The position numbers and the translations under genes are program-made. The notes beneath the pieces were generated by a model, which was not told the DNA's origin, made no database searches, and was given only the letters and a program-made list of their open reading frames with translations. Positions 1-9,245 of a DNA stretch of 64,000 bases are shown here, piece after piece. Each line of letters starts with the position of its first letter. Within the stretch, counting starts at the first letter, position 1. This stretch comes from Methanomicrobiaceae archaeon (lineage in GTDB: Archaea > Halobacteriota > Methanomicrobia > Methanomicrobiales > Methanomicrobiaceae): the NCBI GenBank assembly GCA_016928355.1, contig JAFGKW010000036.1, positions 1-64,000 on the forward strand, given 5' to 3'.

Positions 1-328
1 CTATTATTATACAGCTCATTTATGTTTCATTAATGATGAGGTCAGCATTCATCATAAAGGTATCATGAGATGAAAACAGGGTACATTAATATGCCATAAG
101 GATCAGGCATTAACCAGAGATAACCGGATGATAATTATGAAGCTATTATACGAAAAATTCCATATTTATATTTCAATCAGGGCAAAGAACGCCCTAATTT
201 AACAAAGAATATATAAAATCATTTCTAAAAAATGATGAAGAGAAATATTTTTAAATAAATTATTAAAGGTATCGGGGGAAGATCGTATTAATTTATTTCC
301 GGATTTTTATCGACAATGAGCTGATCAT
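1..328. other. AT-rich leader region, no gene seen
   Basis: No convincing coding frame was found on either strand. The last 90 bases are very AT-rich and include a TATA-like stretch (TTTTTAAATAAAT near 247-259) that could serve the sensor gene starting at 329. A short purine run (GAGCTGA) lies just upstream of that start and may be its ribosome binding site. Confidence 0.5.
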
Positions 329-1288
329 ATGAGAAAATACCTGCTCATCAACTGTGCCATAGCGTTCTCAACGCTGATTGTGCTGCTGATCTCGTTTGAA
401 ATGCTTTCGGCAGGAATTTCAGCCGTATTCCCTCATTTCTATTATCTGCCAATACTAATTGTTGCCTACTTTTATCCGGACAGGGGTATTGCTTTTTCAG
501 TAATTATCAGCCTTTTATATATAATTCCTGTAATCTTTTTTTTCCCGGGGGACTTTCTCAGCCTCTTCTCTGCCCTTGTAAGGGTCTTCATGTTCATACT
601 TGTCGCAATTATAGTTTCACGGCTTGTCATAAGAAACCGCAATAAAATTGAGGAGAACATTGACCTAATCGAATTCCAGAATAAAATAATAGAGAATCCT
701 AATGTAATGGTCACCGCCTCCGACAGGGAAGGAAGAGTTGTAATATGGAACAGGGGTGCAGAGAATATCACCGGATACCTAAGAGACGATGTTATTGGAA
801 GATCGGACATCTGGAAAAAAATCGTTCCCGAAGGGGAAACTGCTGAAAAAATTCAATCAAAAATTGCCGGGATAAACTCAAATTCAGGATCTGTTGAAGG
901 AATTCCCATCCCGCTTTATAGGAAAACCGGTGACGTGCGTTACCTTCTTGTCTCATTACAGGGCCTCAATACTGAAGCCGGGGATTCCCCGGGTATTCTT
1001 ACAATTGCCGTCGACATCACTGAAAAAATGGCCCTTGAATCTGAGAACAGAAAGGCCCTCGCGCAGATCGAGAAGAACATCTCCCAGATGTATGTTCTCA
1101 ATGACGAGATCAGAAATCCACTCGCCGTTATCCTCGGTCAGGCTGAACTCGACGGGTCCTCCTCAAGAGATATAATATGCGAGCAGGTAATCCGTATCAA
1201 CGATATCATCACGCAGCTCGACCGGGATTCGACAGAATCAACAAAGATCTTCGAGTACCTGAGAAAACATTACGATTTTTTTAAGTGA
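329..1288 (+). CDS. Membrane PAS sensor with truncated kinase-like tail
   Basis: 319 residues. About four hydrophobic segments occupy residues 5-100, followed by a charged linker and one PAS domain (about 115-235, ending in the typical 'DITEK' motif). The tail carries a HisKA-like helix, N-D-E-I-R-N at 258-263, in which Asp259 sits where the phospho-accepting His is expected. No HATPase domain follows; the protein stops about 55 residues later. As it stands it can sense but probably not autophosphorylate, so it may be a dimerisation partner or a decayed kinase. The GC and codon look matches its neighbours, and the next gene starts 52 bases later with its own TATA-like element. Confidence 0.8.
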   Translation: MRKYLLINCAIAFSTLIVLLISFEMLSAGISAVFPHFYYLPILIVAYFYPDRGIAFSVIISLLYIIPVIFFFPGDFLSLFSALVRVFMFILVAIIVSRLVIRNRNKIEENIDLIEFQNKIIENPNVMVTASDREGRVVIWNRGAENITGYLRDDVIGRSDIWKKIVPEGETAEKIQSKIAGINSNSGSVEGIPIPLYRKTGDVRYLLVSLQGLNTEAGDSPGILTIAVDITEKMALESENRKALAQIEKNISQMYVLNDEIRNPLAVILGQAELDGSSSRDIICEQVIRINDIITQLDRDSTESTKIFEYLRKHYDFFK

Positions 1289-1306
1289 AGTATGTGTTTA
1301 AAAACA

Positions 1307-1321
1307 TAAATATATATTTAA
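1307..1321 (+). promoter_or_regulatory. Candidate TATA box for the PHP-domain gene
   Basis: The run AAATATATATTTAAT lies about 25 bases upstream of the ATG at 1341. That spacing would place transcription start at or next to the start codon, and no Shine-Dalgarno sequence is visible, so a leaderless transcript is plausible (inference). Confidence 0.45.
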
Positions 1322-1340
1322 TCTTAACAAATACATATAT

Positions 1341-2141
1341 ATGCCTCTGTCATACGTAAATTATAACCCCCTTATCGAGGACTCCGCCGGAGAGAGATGT
1401 GGTTCCGGTTCAGGAACGGTCATGTTCGATATGCATGTCCACTCCGTGTATTCAAACGATTCGATAAATGAAGTCCGGACTATTGTAAGGGCCTGGGAGA
1501 AGACCGGCATCCTCCCGCTGGTATGCGATCATGACAGCATAAAGGGATCACAGAAGGTCTATGAGGCAATCAGGGAGATTGAACCCGACATTCCCGAAAT
1601 CTGGGCTGAGGAGATTCTGACAGCTGACGGAGAAATTATCGGGGCCTTTTTAAACGAAGAGATTTCCCCTGGTCTTGGCGCCGATGAGACACTCGATATC
1701 ATACAGGAGCAGGGCGCGCTATCCATCGTTCCACACCCCTTTTGTACCTACAGAACGACTGCGATAGACAGGAGAGTCCTCGAAAGAATTGGCGACAGAA
1801 TAGACATCATCGAAGGCTATAATGCAAGAACGCCTGATGCGAGGGAAAATTCAATGGGCCGTACTTTTGCGAAGAAGAACGGCAAGCCAATATCAGCGGG
1901 TTCGGACGCCCATACACCTGTCGAACTTGCGAGAAATTATATCATTATAAAAGAGTTTGGGAATCCATCAGAGCTTATCAGGAACATAAGAGACGGGGAG
2001 ATCCTTTTCACCCCCGCACCCGCAGAGGTGCATGAATTTACGATATTGTTCAAAAAGATGCGGCGGGAGAACAATATTCAGGGCAGTTTCAATAAAAATA
2101 TTGATATCCTTATCCAGGTTGCAGGAATTGCAAATCCCTGA
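1341..2141 (+). CDS. PHP-domain metal-dependent phosphoesterase
   Basis: 266 residues. The PHP metal-binding motifs appear in order: D-M-H-V-H-S (30-35), C-D-H-D-S (62-66), a Glu pair at 90-91, H-P-F (132-134) and G-S-D-A-H (187-191). Such proteins hydrolyse phosphoesters (nucleotides, histidinol phosphate, DNA ends) with di- or trinuclear metal sites; the substrate cannot be told from sequence. The first 27 residues look non-conserved and a second ATG at 1422 (M-F-D-M-H) begins exactly at the domain, so that start is a real alternative. The gene is probably transcribed alone, with a TATA-like element directly upstream. Confidence 0.85.
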   Translation: MPLSYVNYNPLIEDSAGERCGSGSGTVMFDMHVHSVYSNDSINEVRTIVRAWEKTGILPLVCDHDSIKGSQKVYEAIREIEPDIPEIWAEEILTADGEIIGAFLNEEISPGLGADETLDIIQEQGALSIVPHPFCTYRTTAIDRRVLERIGDRIDIIEGYNARTPDARENSMGRTFAKKNGKPISAGSDAHTPVELARNYIIIKEFGNPSELIRNIRDGEILFTPAPAEVHEFTILFKKMRRENNIQGSFNKNIDILIQVAGIANP

Positions 2142-2229
2142 GACCAGACATTATAATTTCTTCCGGACCACCGGCCTTCCGCCCAAACTCTTTTTTGCCC
2201 ATAAGGCACCTCATTAAATGGTGAATGTC

Positions 2230-4932
2230 ATGAAAATCCCCCATATAGCAGCAGCGGCACTGCTGATCATCGGATTCCTTTTTATTGCACTGGCAGGATT
2301 ATTCGGGGAATGGTTCTGGTTCGGGACCACCGGATACCAGGAGGTATTCTGGACAATGATCCTGGCAAAGGCCGTTCTCTTTGTATTATTCTTCGCAGTA
2401 TTCTTTGCCTTTTCATTCGGAAATGCTTACTTTGCCACAAAGAGAGCTTCCGGCGGTATTATAAAAAACCGGGGAATTCTGCTGGCTGTTGGCGCCCTGG
2501 CTGCACTTGCAGCAATACTTGCGGCACTTGGAATATCCTCTGCGTGGGAGACCATCCTGAAATATATGAACCAGGTTCCGTTTTTGACAACCGAGCCTGT
2601 ATTCGGGCTTGATATCAGTTTTTACGTCTTTAGCCTGCCCTTCTATTCGCTTATAATCTCGTTCATCATCGGACTTCTGTTATTTTCCATACTCATCTCG
2701 GTAATACCATATATCCTCCGGGAGGACTGGATTAGTTTTACCGAAAACGGGCAGATATATATTAAAACAGGCGAAACCGGACCGGACTGGACCGGATTCT
2801 TGAAACAATTCCTTCCCCAGTTAAACCTGCTTCTCTTCCTGCTCTTTGTGGCTGTCGCCGCAAAACTCTGGCTTGTAAGATATGATCTCCTCTTCATACG
2901 CTCCGGAGCGGTATTCGGCGCCGGTTACACCGACATTCATGTTACACTGCCTGTACTTACAATCCTGACTGCCGTCTCCCTGGTAATAGGTATCGGGTTC
3001 CTGGTAAACGAGAAATTAAAGAGTATTTCAGTCATCAAATATGGCATTGCGGCCTTTATCGCCATTGCAGCAGTGGGTTTCCTGGCAACCGCCGTGGTAC
3101 AGGGGATATTAGTCGAACCGAACGAGTTCAACCTTGAAAAACCGTATCTCAAGAACAATATTGAGTACACTCTCGATGCCTACGGTCTCGCGGACGCCGA
3201 AGAGACGGTTTTTTATGTAAACTACACTCTCACGGCACAGGATATTGATGACAACAAACTGACGGTGGAGAACATACGGCTCTGGGACTGGAGACCGCTT
3301 AAGACCACCTATGAACAGCTTCAGCTCTTCAGGACATACTACGCGTTCAACGATATCGATGTCGACAGGTACAATATCGACGGAATGTACAAGGAAGTCC
3401 TCGTCTCAGCAAGAGAGATGGACACCCGTAACCTGCCCTCTACGGCACAGACATGGGTCAACACGCATCTCGTCTACACCCACGGTTACGGAGCCGTAAT
3501 GAACCCCGTCGATGTAGTGACGGCCGAGGGCCTGCCCGAGTTTTACTTAAAGGACATTCCGCCAACATCAGACTATATAGAGCTTCAGCAGCCCCGCATA
3601 TACTTCGGTGAGATGACAAACGATTACATCATCACCAACACGGACACCGAAGAGCTGGACTATCCTGCCGGGGACAACAACATATACACGTCATACTCCG
3701 GTGATGCGGGAGTGCAGCTGTCAGGTATAATCAACAGGCTGATCTATGGTATAAAGTTCGGGTCCGTCGAACTGCTTGTCTCGGGATCTGTCAGGGACGA
3801 TAGTAAAATTCTGATGTACAGGAACATCGGTGAGCGGGCCTCGACCATCGCCCCGTTCCTCTCGTATGATCCCGATCCGTACATCGTTGTCGCGGACGGC
3901 AGACTTTACTGGATCGCTGATGCCTACACATCTTCGGATATGTATCCCTACTCCGAGCCTGTCGGTGCATCTTTCATAAACGAGTATAAGACCAGTTACA
4001 TCAGGAACAGCGTAAAGACCGTAATAGACGCCTATACAGGAGAGGTGACATATTATGTAGTCGACCCGGACGACCCCCTGATAAAGACCTACAGGAAGAT
4101 CTTCCCCGGCGTCTTTAAGGACTTTGAAGAGATGCCGGACTCTTTAAAGGAGCACGTCAGGTATGCCCAGGGACTCTTCGAGATCCAGGCAAACAGGTAC
4201 GCTACATATCACATGAAGGACCCGATGGTCTTCTACAACAGGGAGGACGAATGGGTCATTCCGGACGAGGTATACAGGCAGAACAGAGAACAGATGCAGC
4301 CCTACTATGTCATTATGAAGCTCCCTGAGGAGCAGTCCGAGGAGTTCATACTCATGCTCCCGTTCACCCCGAGAAGCAAGGAAAATATGATTGGCTGGAT
4401 GGCCGCCCGCTCGGATACCCCGGATTACGGGGAGCTCATAGTATACCAGTTCTCAAAGCAGCAGCTGACATACGGCCCGATGCAGATCGAGGCAAGGATC
4501 GACCAGGACACAGAGATCTCACAGGCGATAACACTCTGGTCACAGTCGGGATCTTCGGTCCTGAGAGGCAATACGCTGGTCATTCCTATTGAGAATTCTA
4601 TTCTCTATGTCGAACCTCTTTATCTCGAGGCAACCGAGAGGGGTACACTCCCGCAGCTCAAGCGTGTAATCGTCGCCTACAACGACCGCCTGACCATGCA
4701 GAATACCCTTGACGAGGCTCTCGGGGTCATATTCGGCGGTGTGATTGCAGAAGAAGTGACGGAAACCGTTAAAGACGAAGGAGCTGGTGCTGTAGTCACA
4801 GGCGACTCTGAACTGCTCCTCAGGATTGCATCATTATATTATAAAGCCCAGGAAGCTCTCGCAACAGGAGACCTCGGAGATTACCAGTACTATATTGATG
4901 AGATTGGAAAACTGGTGCAAGGGGTGGCATGA
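2230..4932 (+). CDS. UPF0182 family large membrane protein
   Basis: About 900 residues. Roughly seven hydrophobic segments fill the first third (including an early F-G-E-W-F-W-F-G motif). A long extracytoplasmic domain follows with the family's typical segments, such as L-W-D-W-R-P-L and T-P-R-S-K-E-N-M-I-G-W-M-A. This matches UPF0182 (COG1615), found in archaea, actinobacteria and cyanobacteria, with no established function. An upstream ATG at 2218 exists, but GGTGA at 2220-2224 stands 5 bases before the ATG at 2230, which favours 2230 (M-K-I-P-H). It is followed by the 420-base intergenic stretch that carries two origin recognition boxes. Confidence 0.88.
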   Translation: MKIPHIAAAALLIIGFLFIALAGLFGEWFWFGTTGYQEVFWTMILAKAVLFVLFFAVFFAFSFGNAYFATKRASGGIIKNRGILLAVGALAALAAILAALGISSAWETILKYMNQVPFLTTEPVFGLDISFYVFSLPFYSLIISFIIGLLLFSILISVIPYILREDWISFTENGQIYIKTGETGPDWTGFLKQFLPQLNLLLFLLFVAVAAKLWLVRYDLLFIRSGAVFGAGYTDIHVTLPVLTILTAVSLVIGIGFLVNEKLKSISVIKYGIAAFIAIAAVGFLATAVVQGILVEPNEFNLEKPYLKNNIEYTLDAYGLADAEETVFYVNYTLTAQDIDDNKLTVENIRLWDWRPLKTTYEQLQLFRTYYAFNDIDVDRYNIDGMYKEVLVSAREMDTRNLPSTAQTWVNTHLVYTHGYGAVMNPVDVVTAEGLPEFYLKDIPPTSDYIELQQPRIYFGEMTNDYIITNTDTEELDYPAGDNNIYTSYSGDAGVQLSGIINRLIYGIKFGSVELLVSGSVRDDSKILMYRNIGERASTIAPFLSYDPDPYIVVADGRLYWIADAYTSSDMYPYSEPVGASFINEYKTSYIRNSVKTVIDAYTGEVTYYVVDPDDPLIKTYRKIFPGVFKDFEEMPDSLKEHVRYAQGLFEIQANRYATYHMKDPMVFYNREDEWVIPDEVYRQNREQMQPYYVIMKLPEEQSEEFILMLPFTPRSKENMIGWMAARSDTPDYGELIVYQFSKQQLTYGPMQIEARIDQDTEISQAITLWSQSGSSVLRGNTLVIPIENSILYVEPLYLEATERGTLPQLKRVIVAYNDRLTMQNTLDEALGVIFGGVIAEEVTETVKDEGAGAVVTGDSELLLRIASLYYKAQEALATGDLGDYQYYIDEIGKLVQGVA

Positions 4933-5070
4933 AACCAGTAATTCCCACCCGGACTATATATTCAAAAGTACTAAAAATCCAATAACAATACCCTTTTATC
5001 CTGTCCGTCAAACAACAGAATTAAAACAATTTTTATAATTGGATTAATCTTTTAATCATAAATTAAAATA

Positions 5071-5093
5071 TTTCCAGTGGAAGCAATGGGGTG
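5071..5093 (+). promoter_or_regulatory. ORB element A1
   Basis: TTTCCAGTGGAAGC is followed by AATGGGGTG. It matches the archaeal origin recognition box layout: a TTCCAGTGGAA dyad with a downstream G-run, bound by Orc1/Cdc6. Confidence 0.8.
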
Positions 5094-5262
5094 TTTGCCG
5101 ATCTGTGGGCTACAATCCCCGCGCCATTTCAAAACGCATAAAATAGTGTCCGATTGTATGTACCTACTACTACCGGATGCGCGGACGGGAAGAAAAAATG
5201 CCGGACCTTTTATAATTTAACACATGTCAGACAATGAACATATATTGTCATTATGGTCTCCT

Positions 5263-5284
5263 TTTCCAGTGGAAGCAAAGGGGT
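5263..5284 (+). promoter_or_regulatory. ORB element A2
   Basis: TTTCCAGTGGAAGC is followed by AAAGGGGT, nearly identical to element A1 and to the element at 8989, and in the same orientation as A1. Confidence 0.82.
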
Positions 5285-5352
5285 ATATACAGCCTGATCT
5301 ATGTTGAAAAACTGCACCCTGATCGCTGATGCAGGATCATAAAAAAGATGAC

Positions 5353-6510
5353 TTAAAGTTTTCCGATGAACTCTTCGATCCGTGCAACTGCGGTCAGCAG
5401 ATCGTCCCTCGAGACCGCATAACTACACCTGAGATGGCCCTCTCCCGATGGTCCGAATACGCTTCCTGGAACAACTGCAACCTTGTGCTCTTTTAACAGC
5501 CTCTCTGCAAAGACCACATCAGATAGCCCGGTATCTTTTACGGATGGGAATGCATAAAAGGCTCCTTTCGGCATGTGGCACGGAAGACCGGCACGGTTGA
5601 GCGATTTCACAAAGAGGTTTCTCCTGACATGATACTCGCTCACCATTCCGGCGCAGGAGTCCCAGCCGTTCTTCAGGGCCTCGACCGCAGCGTACTGGGC
5701 TCCTGTTGGTGCGGAGAGCATGACGTACTGGTGTATCTTTAATGCCGCACTACAGAGCTCCTCCGGTGCGCAGAGGTACCCTACCCTCCAGCCGGTCATT
5801 GAGAAGGCTTTCGAGAAACCGTTGATCGTTATCGTCCTCTCCCGGAGGCCGTCGATGGAAGCAGCCGAAGCGGGCTCCCCTTCGTAGGTTAGCTCGTTGT
5901 ATATTTCATCGGAGATCAGGAGCAGGTCGTGGTCGATGATGATGTCAGATATCGCCTTATAATCATCCTTACTCATCACGCCTCCGGACGGGTTGTTCGG
6001 GAAGTTGCAGAGAAGAACTTTTGACTTCGGGGTTACCTTCTCCATCAGCGCATCGGGTGTAAGCCTGAAATGATCTTTCTCCGTGCAGGGGACATATACG
6101 GGAATCCCCCCGGAGAGCATTACACCTGATGTATATGCAATATACGCCGGTTCTGCGACAAGGACCTCATCGCCAGGGTTGACAACCGACCTTATCGCTA
6201 TATCCAGCGCTTCCGATGCCCCGGTGGTTATCATTATCTCGTTCTTTGGAGAGTAGTCGACTCCGAAACGGTCGAAGAGGTACCTGGATATCAGGCTCCT
6301 TAGCTCCGGAAGACCGCTGTTTGACGTATAGGCCGTCTGACCCTGCTCTATCGAGCGTATCGCCGCTTCCCTGACGTTCCAGGGTGTGTCATAATCCGGC
6401 TCGCCAACGCCAAGCGAAATTATATCCTCCATCTCCTGGGCGATATCAAAAAATTTTCTGATGCCTGAAGGCGGGATCGCTTTGACTCTCTCTGAACGGA
6501 AATCTCTCAT
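5353..6510 (-). CDS. PLP-dependent aminotransferase, class I/II (aspartate aminotransferase-like)
   Basis: 385 residues, the normal length for fold-type I aminotransferases. Visible motifs are S-L-G-V-G-E-P-D-Y-D-T-P near 32-43, P-N-N-P-S-G-G at 171-177, D-E-I-Y at 201-204, and the PLP lysine in G-F-S-K-A-F-S-M-T-G-W-R (Lys234). The likely role is transamination of an amino acid with 2-oxoglutarate; substrate is not decidable between aspartate, alanine or aromatic types. A GGAGTGA sequence overlapping the preceding Lrp-type gene's stop serves as ribosome binding site, 12 bases downstream of that gene. The pair therefore looks co-transcribed, with the regulator possibly sensing the amino acid involved. 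Confidence 0.9.
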   Translation of the reverse strand: MRDFRSERVKAIPPSGIRKFFDIAQEMEDIISLGVGEPDYDTPWNVREAAIRSIEQGQTAYTSNSGLPELRSLISRYLFDRFGVDYSPKNEIMITTGASEALDIAIRSVVNPGDEVLVAEPAYIAYTSGVMLSGGIPVYVPCTEKDHFRLTPDALMEKVTPKSKVLLCNFPNNPSGGVMSKDDYKAISDIIIDHDLLLISDEIYNELTYEGEPASAASIDGLRERTITINGFSKAFSMTGWRVGYLCAPEELCSAALKIHQYVMLSAPTGAQYAAVEALKNGWDSCAGMVSEYHVRRNLFVKSLNRAGLPCHMPKGAFYAFPSVKDTGLSDVVFAERLLKEHKVAVVPGSVFGPSGEGHLRCSYAVSRDDLLTAVARIEEFIGKL

Positions 6511-6522
6511 TCGAATTCACTC

Positions 6523-7014
6523 CTAAAACGAATAAGGCAGTCTCTCGCGGCCCTTCTTCTCAAAGATTTCGTACCCGTTCTCCTTGTATGTCTTCATGAT
6601 GAGGATCGTCGCGGTCTCTTTTATGTGCTCCATCGGGGCGATCTGTTCAGATACGAATCTTGTCACCTCGTGGATATCCTTTCCATAGACGAGCATTGAG
6701 AAATCATAGGCTCCGCTGATTAGCCTCAGCGATCTCACCTGGTTGTGATGCGCAATCCTCTCTGCTATCTTATCATAACCGAAGTCTCTCTCAGGGGTAA
6801 CTTTCAGTTCCAGGATCGCGGCGACATGCCCGTCCCCGGCCTTCTCCCAGTCTATGCAGGCAGAATAGTTCCTTATTATCCCCTCTTCCTCCATTCTTCG
6901 GATACGTTTTTCTACCCCATCCTCGTCCAGATCAAGCATATCGGCAAGGACGGCGTATGACGTACGGCAGTCCTCTTCAATGAGTTTTAAAAGCATTCGG
7001 TCTTTTTCGTCCAT
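6523..7014 (-). CDS. Lrp/AsnC family transcriptional regulator
   Basis: 163 residues from the preferred start. An N-terminal helix-turn-helix (D-E-K-D-R-M-L-L-K-L onward) is followed by a RAM/AsnC ligand-binding domain (A-A-I-L-E-L-K-V then G-A-Y-D-F-S-M-L-V). A longer reading from 7029 exists, but GGTGAG lies 5-6 bases before the ATG at 7014 and supports the shorter form. It sits between orc1 and the aminotransferase on the same strand and is likely co-transcribed with the latter. Lrp-type proteins in archaea commonly regulate neighbouring amino-acid metabolism genes and themselves, which is the likely role here (inference). Confidence 0.88.
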   Translation of the reverse strand: MDEKDRMLLKLIEEDCRTSYAVLADMLDLDEDGVEKRIRRMEEEGIIRNYSACIDWEKAGDGHVAAILELKVTPERDFGYDKIAERIAHHNQVRSLRLISGAYDFSMLVYGKDIHEVTRFVSEQIAPMEHIKETATILIMKTYKENGYEIFEKKGRERLPYSF

Positions 7015-7094
7015 TAATCTCACCGGCATCCGGTGACCTGCAGCACTTCTCTTCTGCCGCAGGTACGTCTGGTATTAGAAATGTCTGGTTTCAT

Positions 7095-8408
7095 TTATCT
7101 TAAGAGTGCCCTGTACCTGTTGAGATCAATCTTTGCAAGATCCTCCTCGACAAACCTGTCATCCTTGAAGATCGTCTCCTTTATCCCGCCGCTGCCGGAG
7201 GAAAACCACATCTCCTTGGTTCTTCCGTACCGGCCCCTTGAAACGACGCGGGAGTTTATCACGCCAAGCATCGTAAGCTCGGAGATGAGATCCGCAATTC
7301 TTCTGTGGGTGAGAACATCAAGATCAAGAGCGTGGGCGACGTCCCTGTATACCTGGGCAACTTCGCCGGTTGTAAAAAGCTGCCTGTTCATATCGACGAG
7401 GAGAAGCATTGAATAGAGAACGGCCTTGCTCTGGGTGGGAAGGGAAGAGATGCAGACGATCATGCTGTCAGTCTCGATCTTCTGCTGGGCCATCTTGACA
7501 TGTGCTTCGCCTACTTTCTGGGAGTTTTCGCGCTCTGCGAGTTCCCCGGATATACGGAGAAGATCGAGAGCCCTTCTGGCATCTCCATGCTCCTGCGCCG
7601 CAAGGGCCGCACATAATGGGATTACCCCGTCTTCGAGCACCTTCTCCATGAAGGCGACATCAGCCCTCTGTTTAAGGATATCGCACAGCTGCGGGGCGTT
7701 GTATGGAGGGAAAACAAGTTCTTCTTCAGAGAGGGAGGACAATACACGGGGATCAAGGAAATTTGTAAACCTCAGATCATTTGAGATCCCGATCATGCTG
7801 ATCTTCGCGTTTTTAAGCTCGGAATTGAATCTTGTAAGGTTGTAAAGGGTCTCATCACCGCTCTTTTTTACCAGTTTATCGATCTCATCAAGTACGATGA
7901 CGTTTACCCCGCCCATCGCCTCGACAAGATTCTTGAGTTCGGTATAAACCTGATCTGTCGGCCATCCGGTCATAGGGATGTTCGTCCTTGGTTTGTCGCT
8001 GGGTTTATTATCCAGATTTTCAAGCTCGTTTGCAATCTGCGCAAGAACCCGGTACTGGGTGTCGATAAGTTCACAGTTCAGGTGAATTACATTGCAGGCC
8101 TTCCCCATCTCCCTGCATGCATTCTCAAGCTCGTGCCCGACATATTTCACAGATGCAGTCTTTCCTGTCCCTGTTTTGCCATATATCAGAATATTTGAAG
8201 GAGTTTCATTTCTTATTGCAGGTGCAAGGATCGATGCAATTGAATCTATCTGATCCTTCCTGTGCGGCAGAGTCTGTGGCCTGTGTGAATGCCGAAGAAC
8301 TTCCCTGTTTTTGAAAATTCCCCTGTTATTTAAATATTTATCAAAAAGACCGCCGGCAAGACGCCTGGCGGGCGTACCCGAAGAAACCTGATCCGATTCA
8401 AACTCCAT
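7095..8408 (-). CDS. orc1: Orc1/Cdc6 replication initiator
   Basis: 437 residues. AAA+ ATPase with Walker A G-K-T-G-T-G-K-T (77-84), Walker B V-L-D-E-I-D (about 172-177), sensor 1 around S-M-I-G-I-S-N-D, and an arginine-bearing sensor 2 segment G-D-A-R-R-A-L-D-L-L-R. A C-terminal winged-helix region (after about 320) would grip ORB DNA. It recognises the origin and helps load MCM. The promoter side opens directly onto the 837-base ORB-bearing gap at 8409-9245, the usual arrangement of an archaeal origin beside its initiator gene. GGGGAGG lies about 11 bases before the ATG. It is transcribed in the same direction as the downstream Lrp-type regulator and aminotransferase. Confidence 0.96.
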   Translation of the reverse strand: MEFESDQVSSGTPARRLAGGLFDKYLNNRGIFKNREVLRHSHRPQTLPHRKDQIDSIASILAPAIRNETPSNILIYGKTGTGKTASVKYVGHELENACREMGKACNVIHLNCELIDTQYRVLAQIANELENLDNKPSDKPRTNIPMTGWPTDQVYTELKNLVEAMGGVNVIVLDEIDKLVKKSGDETLYNLTRFNSELKNAKISMIGISNDLRFTNFLDPRVLSSLSEEELVFPPYNAPQLCDILKQRADVAFMEKVLEDGVIPLCAALAAQEHGDARRALDLLRISGELAERENSQKVGEAHVKMAQQKIETDSMIVCISSLPTQSKAVLYSMLLLVDMNRQLFTTGEVAQVYRDVAHALDLDVLTHRRIADLISELTMLGVINSRVVSRGRYGRTKEMWFSSGSGGIKETIFKDDRFVEEDLAKIDLNRYRALLR

Positions 8409-8662
8409 CTAAACTATAGCCTCCCCTCAAATATGTCTGCAGTTTTTGCAGGTTCCCGGCTGTGCCCAAAACAGATTGGAACCTGCATGACCCTGAATAC
8501 AGTAATCCGGGTTGCACTGTAAATACGTGCTCTTCCACTCGGTAACTGCGATGAATATAAAATTGAATTCTACTGTTTATTAATCCCTTTGTTTTCCCGG
8601 AGGACAAAGAATTAATTCATAGATCCAGTGAAATTATCGAAAAAATATTCACTGTTTACCCC

Positions 8663-8685
8663 CACCCCTTTATTTCCACTGGAAA
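8663..8685 (-). promoter_or_regulatory. ORB element B1 (inverted, long G-run)
   Basis: Read on the minus strand: TTTCCAGTGGAAATAAAG followed by GGGTGGGGG. The G-run faces orc1. It lies about 255 bases upstream of the orc1 start. Confidence 0.88.
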
Positions 8686-8810
8686 TATTTTAGATTCAAT
8701 CGTGTCAATTGATGATTGCCTCCAGTAATGAGATTTCCAGGATCGAAAAATATCATAATTGATCTAATAATAACCGGGAACCGTGTTAATACAATCTTGA
8801 ATTAAAAACC

Positions 8811-8905
8811 TGTTCATATACACCTTTTTTATTTTTATAGAACTTTATTTATTTTATTATTAAAAAAATCAAATAGGTTTGTTTATATATTATTAATTTC
8901 TTAGA
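8811..8905. promoter_or_regulatory. Candidate DNA unwinding element
   Basis: An almost uninterrupted A/T stretch with runs such as TTTATTTATTTTATTATT and TTTATATATTATTAATTT. It lies between the outward-facing ORBs at 8663 and 8989, where duplex opening would be expected (inference from layout). Confidence 0.65.
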
Positions 8906-8988
8906 TCCAAATGGCTATTTTTCAGACTTCATTAAAAAAAGGTACTTTTCAGACTTGCAAAAATTCTGCACTGCCTGTCCGGATATGT

Positions 8989-9015
8989 TCTCCAGTGGAA
9001 GCAAAGGGGTGGGGG
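8989..9015 (+). promoter_or_regulatory. ORB element B2 (long G-run)
   Basis: TCTCCAGTGGAAGCAAAG followed by GGGTGGGGG on the plus strand. It mirrors B1 in orientation and shares its extended G-run, which the elements of islands A and C lack. Confidence 0.88.
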
Positions 9016-9245
9016 TCTGTTCGATCCCAGGATGGAAAAATTAAAAGTCCCTGGATTATATTCATGAATCAAAGAATCTATTTCACGCGGTTAAATTGAC
9101 AAATCAGGGAAAATATGAAAGGGAAATGAGAATTAGGAACTAAAAAGTATTAACAAAAACCCGGGAAAAGGAAAAGGAACCAGAATAAATTTCAGGTATT
9201 ATGCTTTCGCAATCCTTGATCTTTTTTGATTTGAGCCTGAAATCT

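Larger units (their letters stand above)
4933..5352. other. Intergenic island A with two ORB elements
   Basis: This 420-base gap between convergent genes holds no supported coding frame. It contains two same-orientation ORB-like elements (5071 and 5263) about 190 bases apart, separated by mixed-composition sequence. No obvious AT-rich unwinding element lies between them. See the origin entry at 8409-9245. Confidence 0.7.
8409..9245. other. Predicted replication origin (oriC)
   Basis: This 837-base gap between orc1 and cgi121 has no supported gene. It holds two ORB elements in inverted orientation (8663 on the minus strand, 8989 on the plus strand), both with their G-runs pointing outward and extended to about GGGGTGGGGG. 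Between them is a strongly AT-rich stretch, densest at about 8811-8905. ORBs flanking an AT-rich unwinding element next to orc1/cdc6 is the textbook archaeal origin layout. Short ORFs that can be drawn here run through the ORBs and have no protein-like features. Confidence 0.9.

Noticed and set aside
9016-9034. tRNA-like TTCGATCCC in the origin region
   Set aside because: No acceptor or anticodon stems can be paired around it; it follows an ORB G-run by chance.
8398-9099. Short ORFs in the origin region (8398-8607 minus, 8911-9099 plus)
   Set aside because: They run through ORB and AT-rich sequence, lack ribosome sites and show no protein-like pattern.
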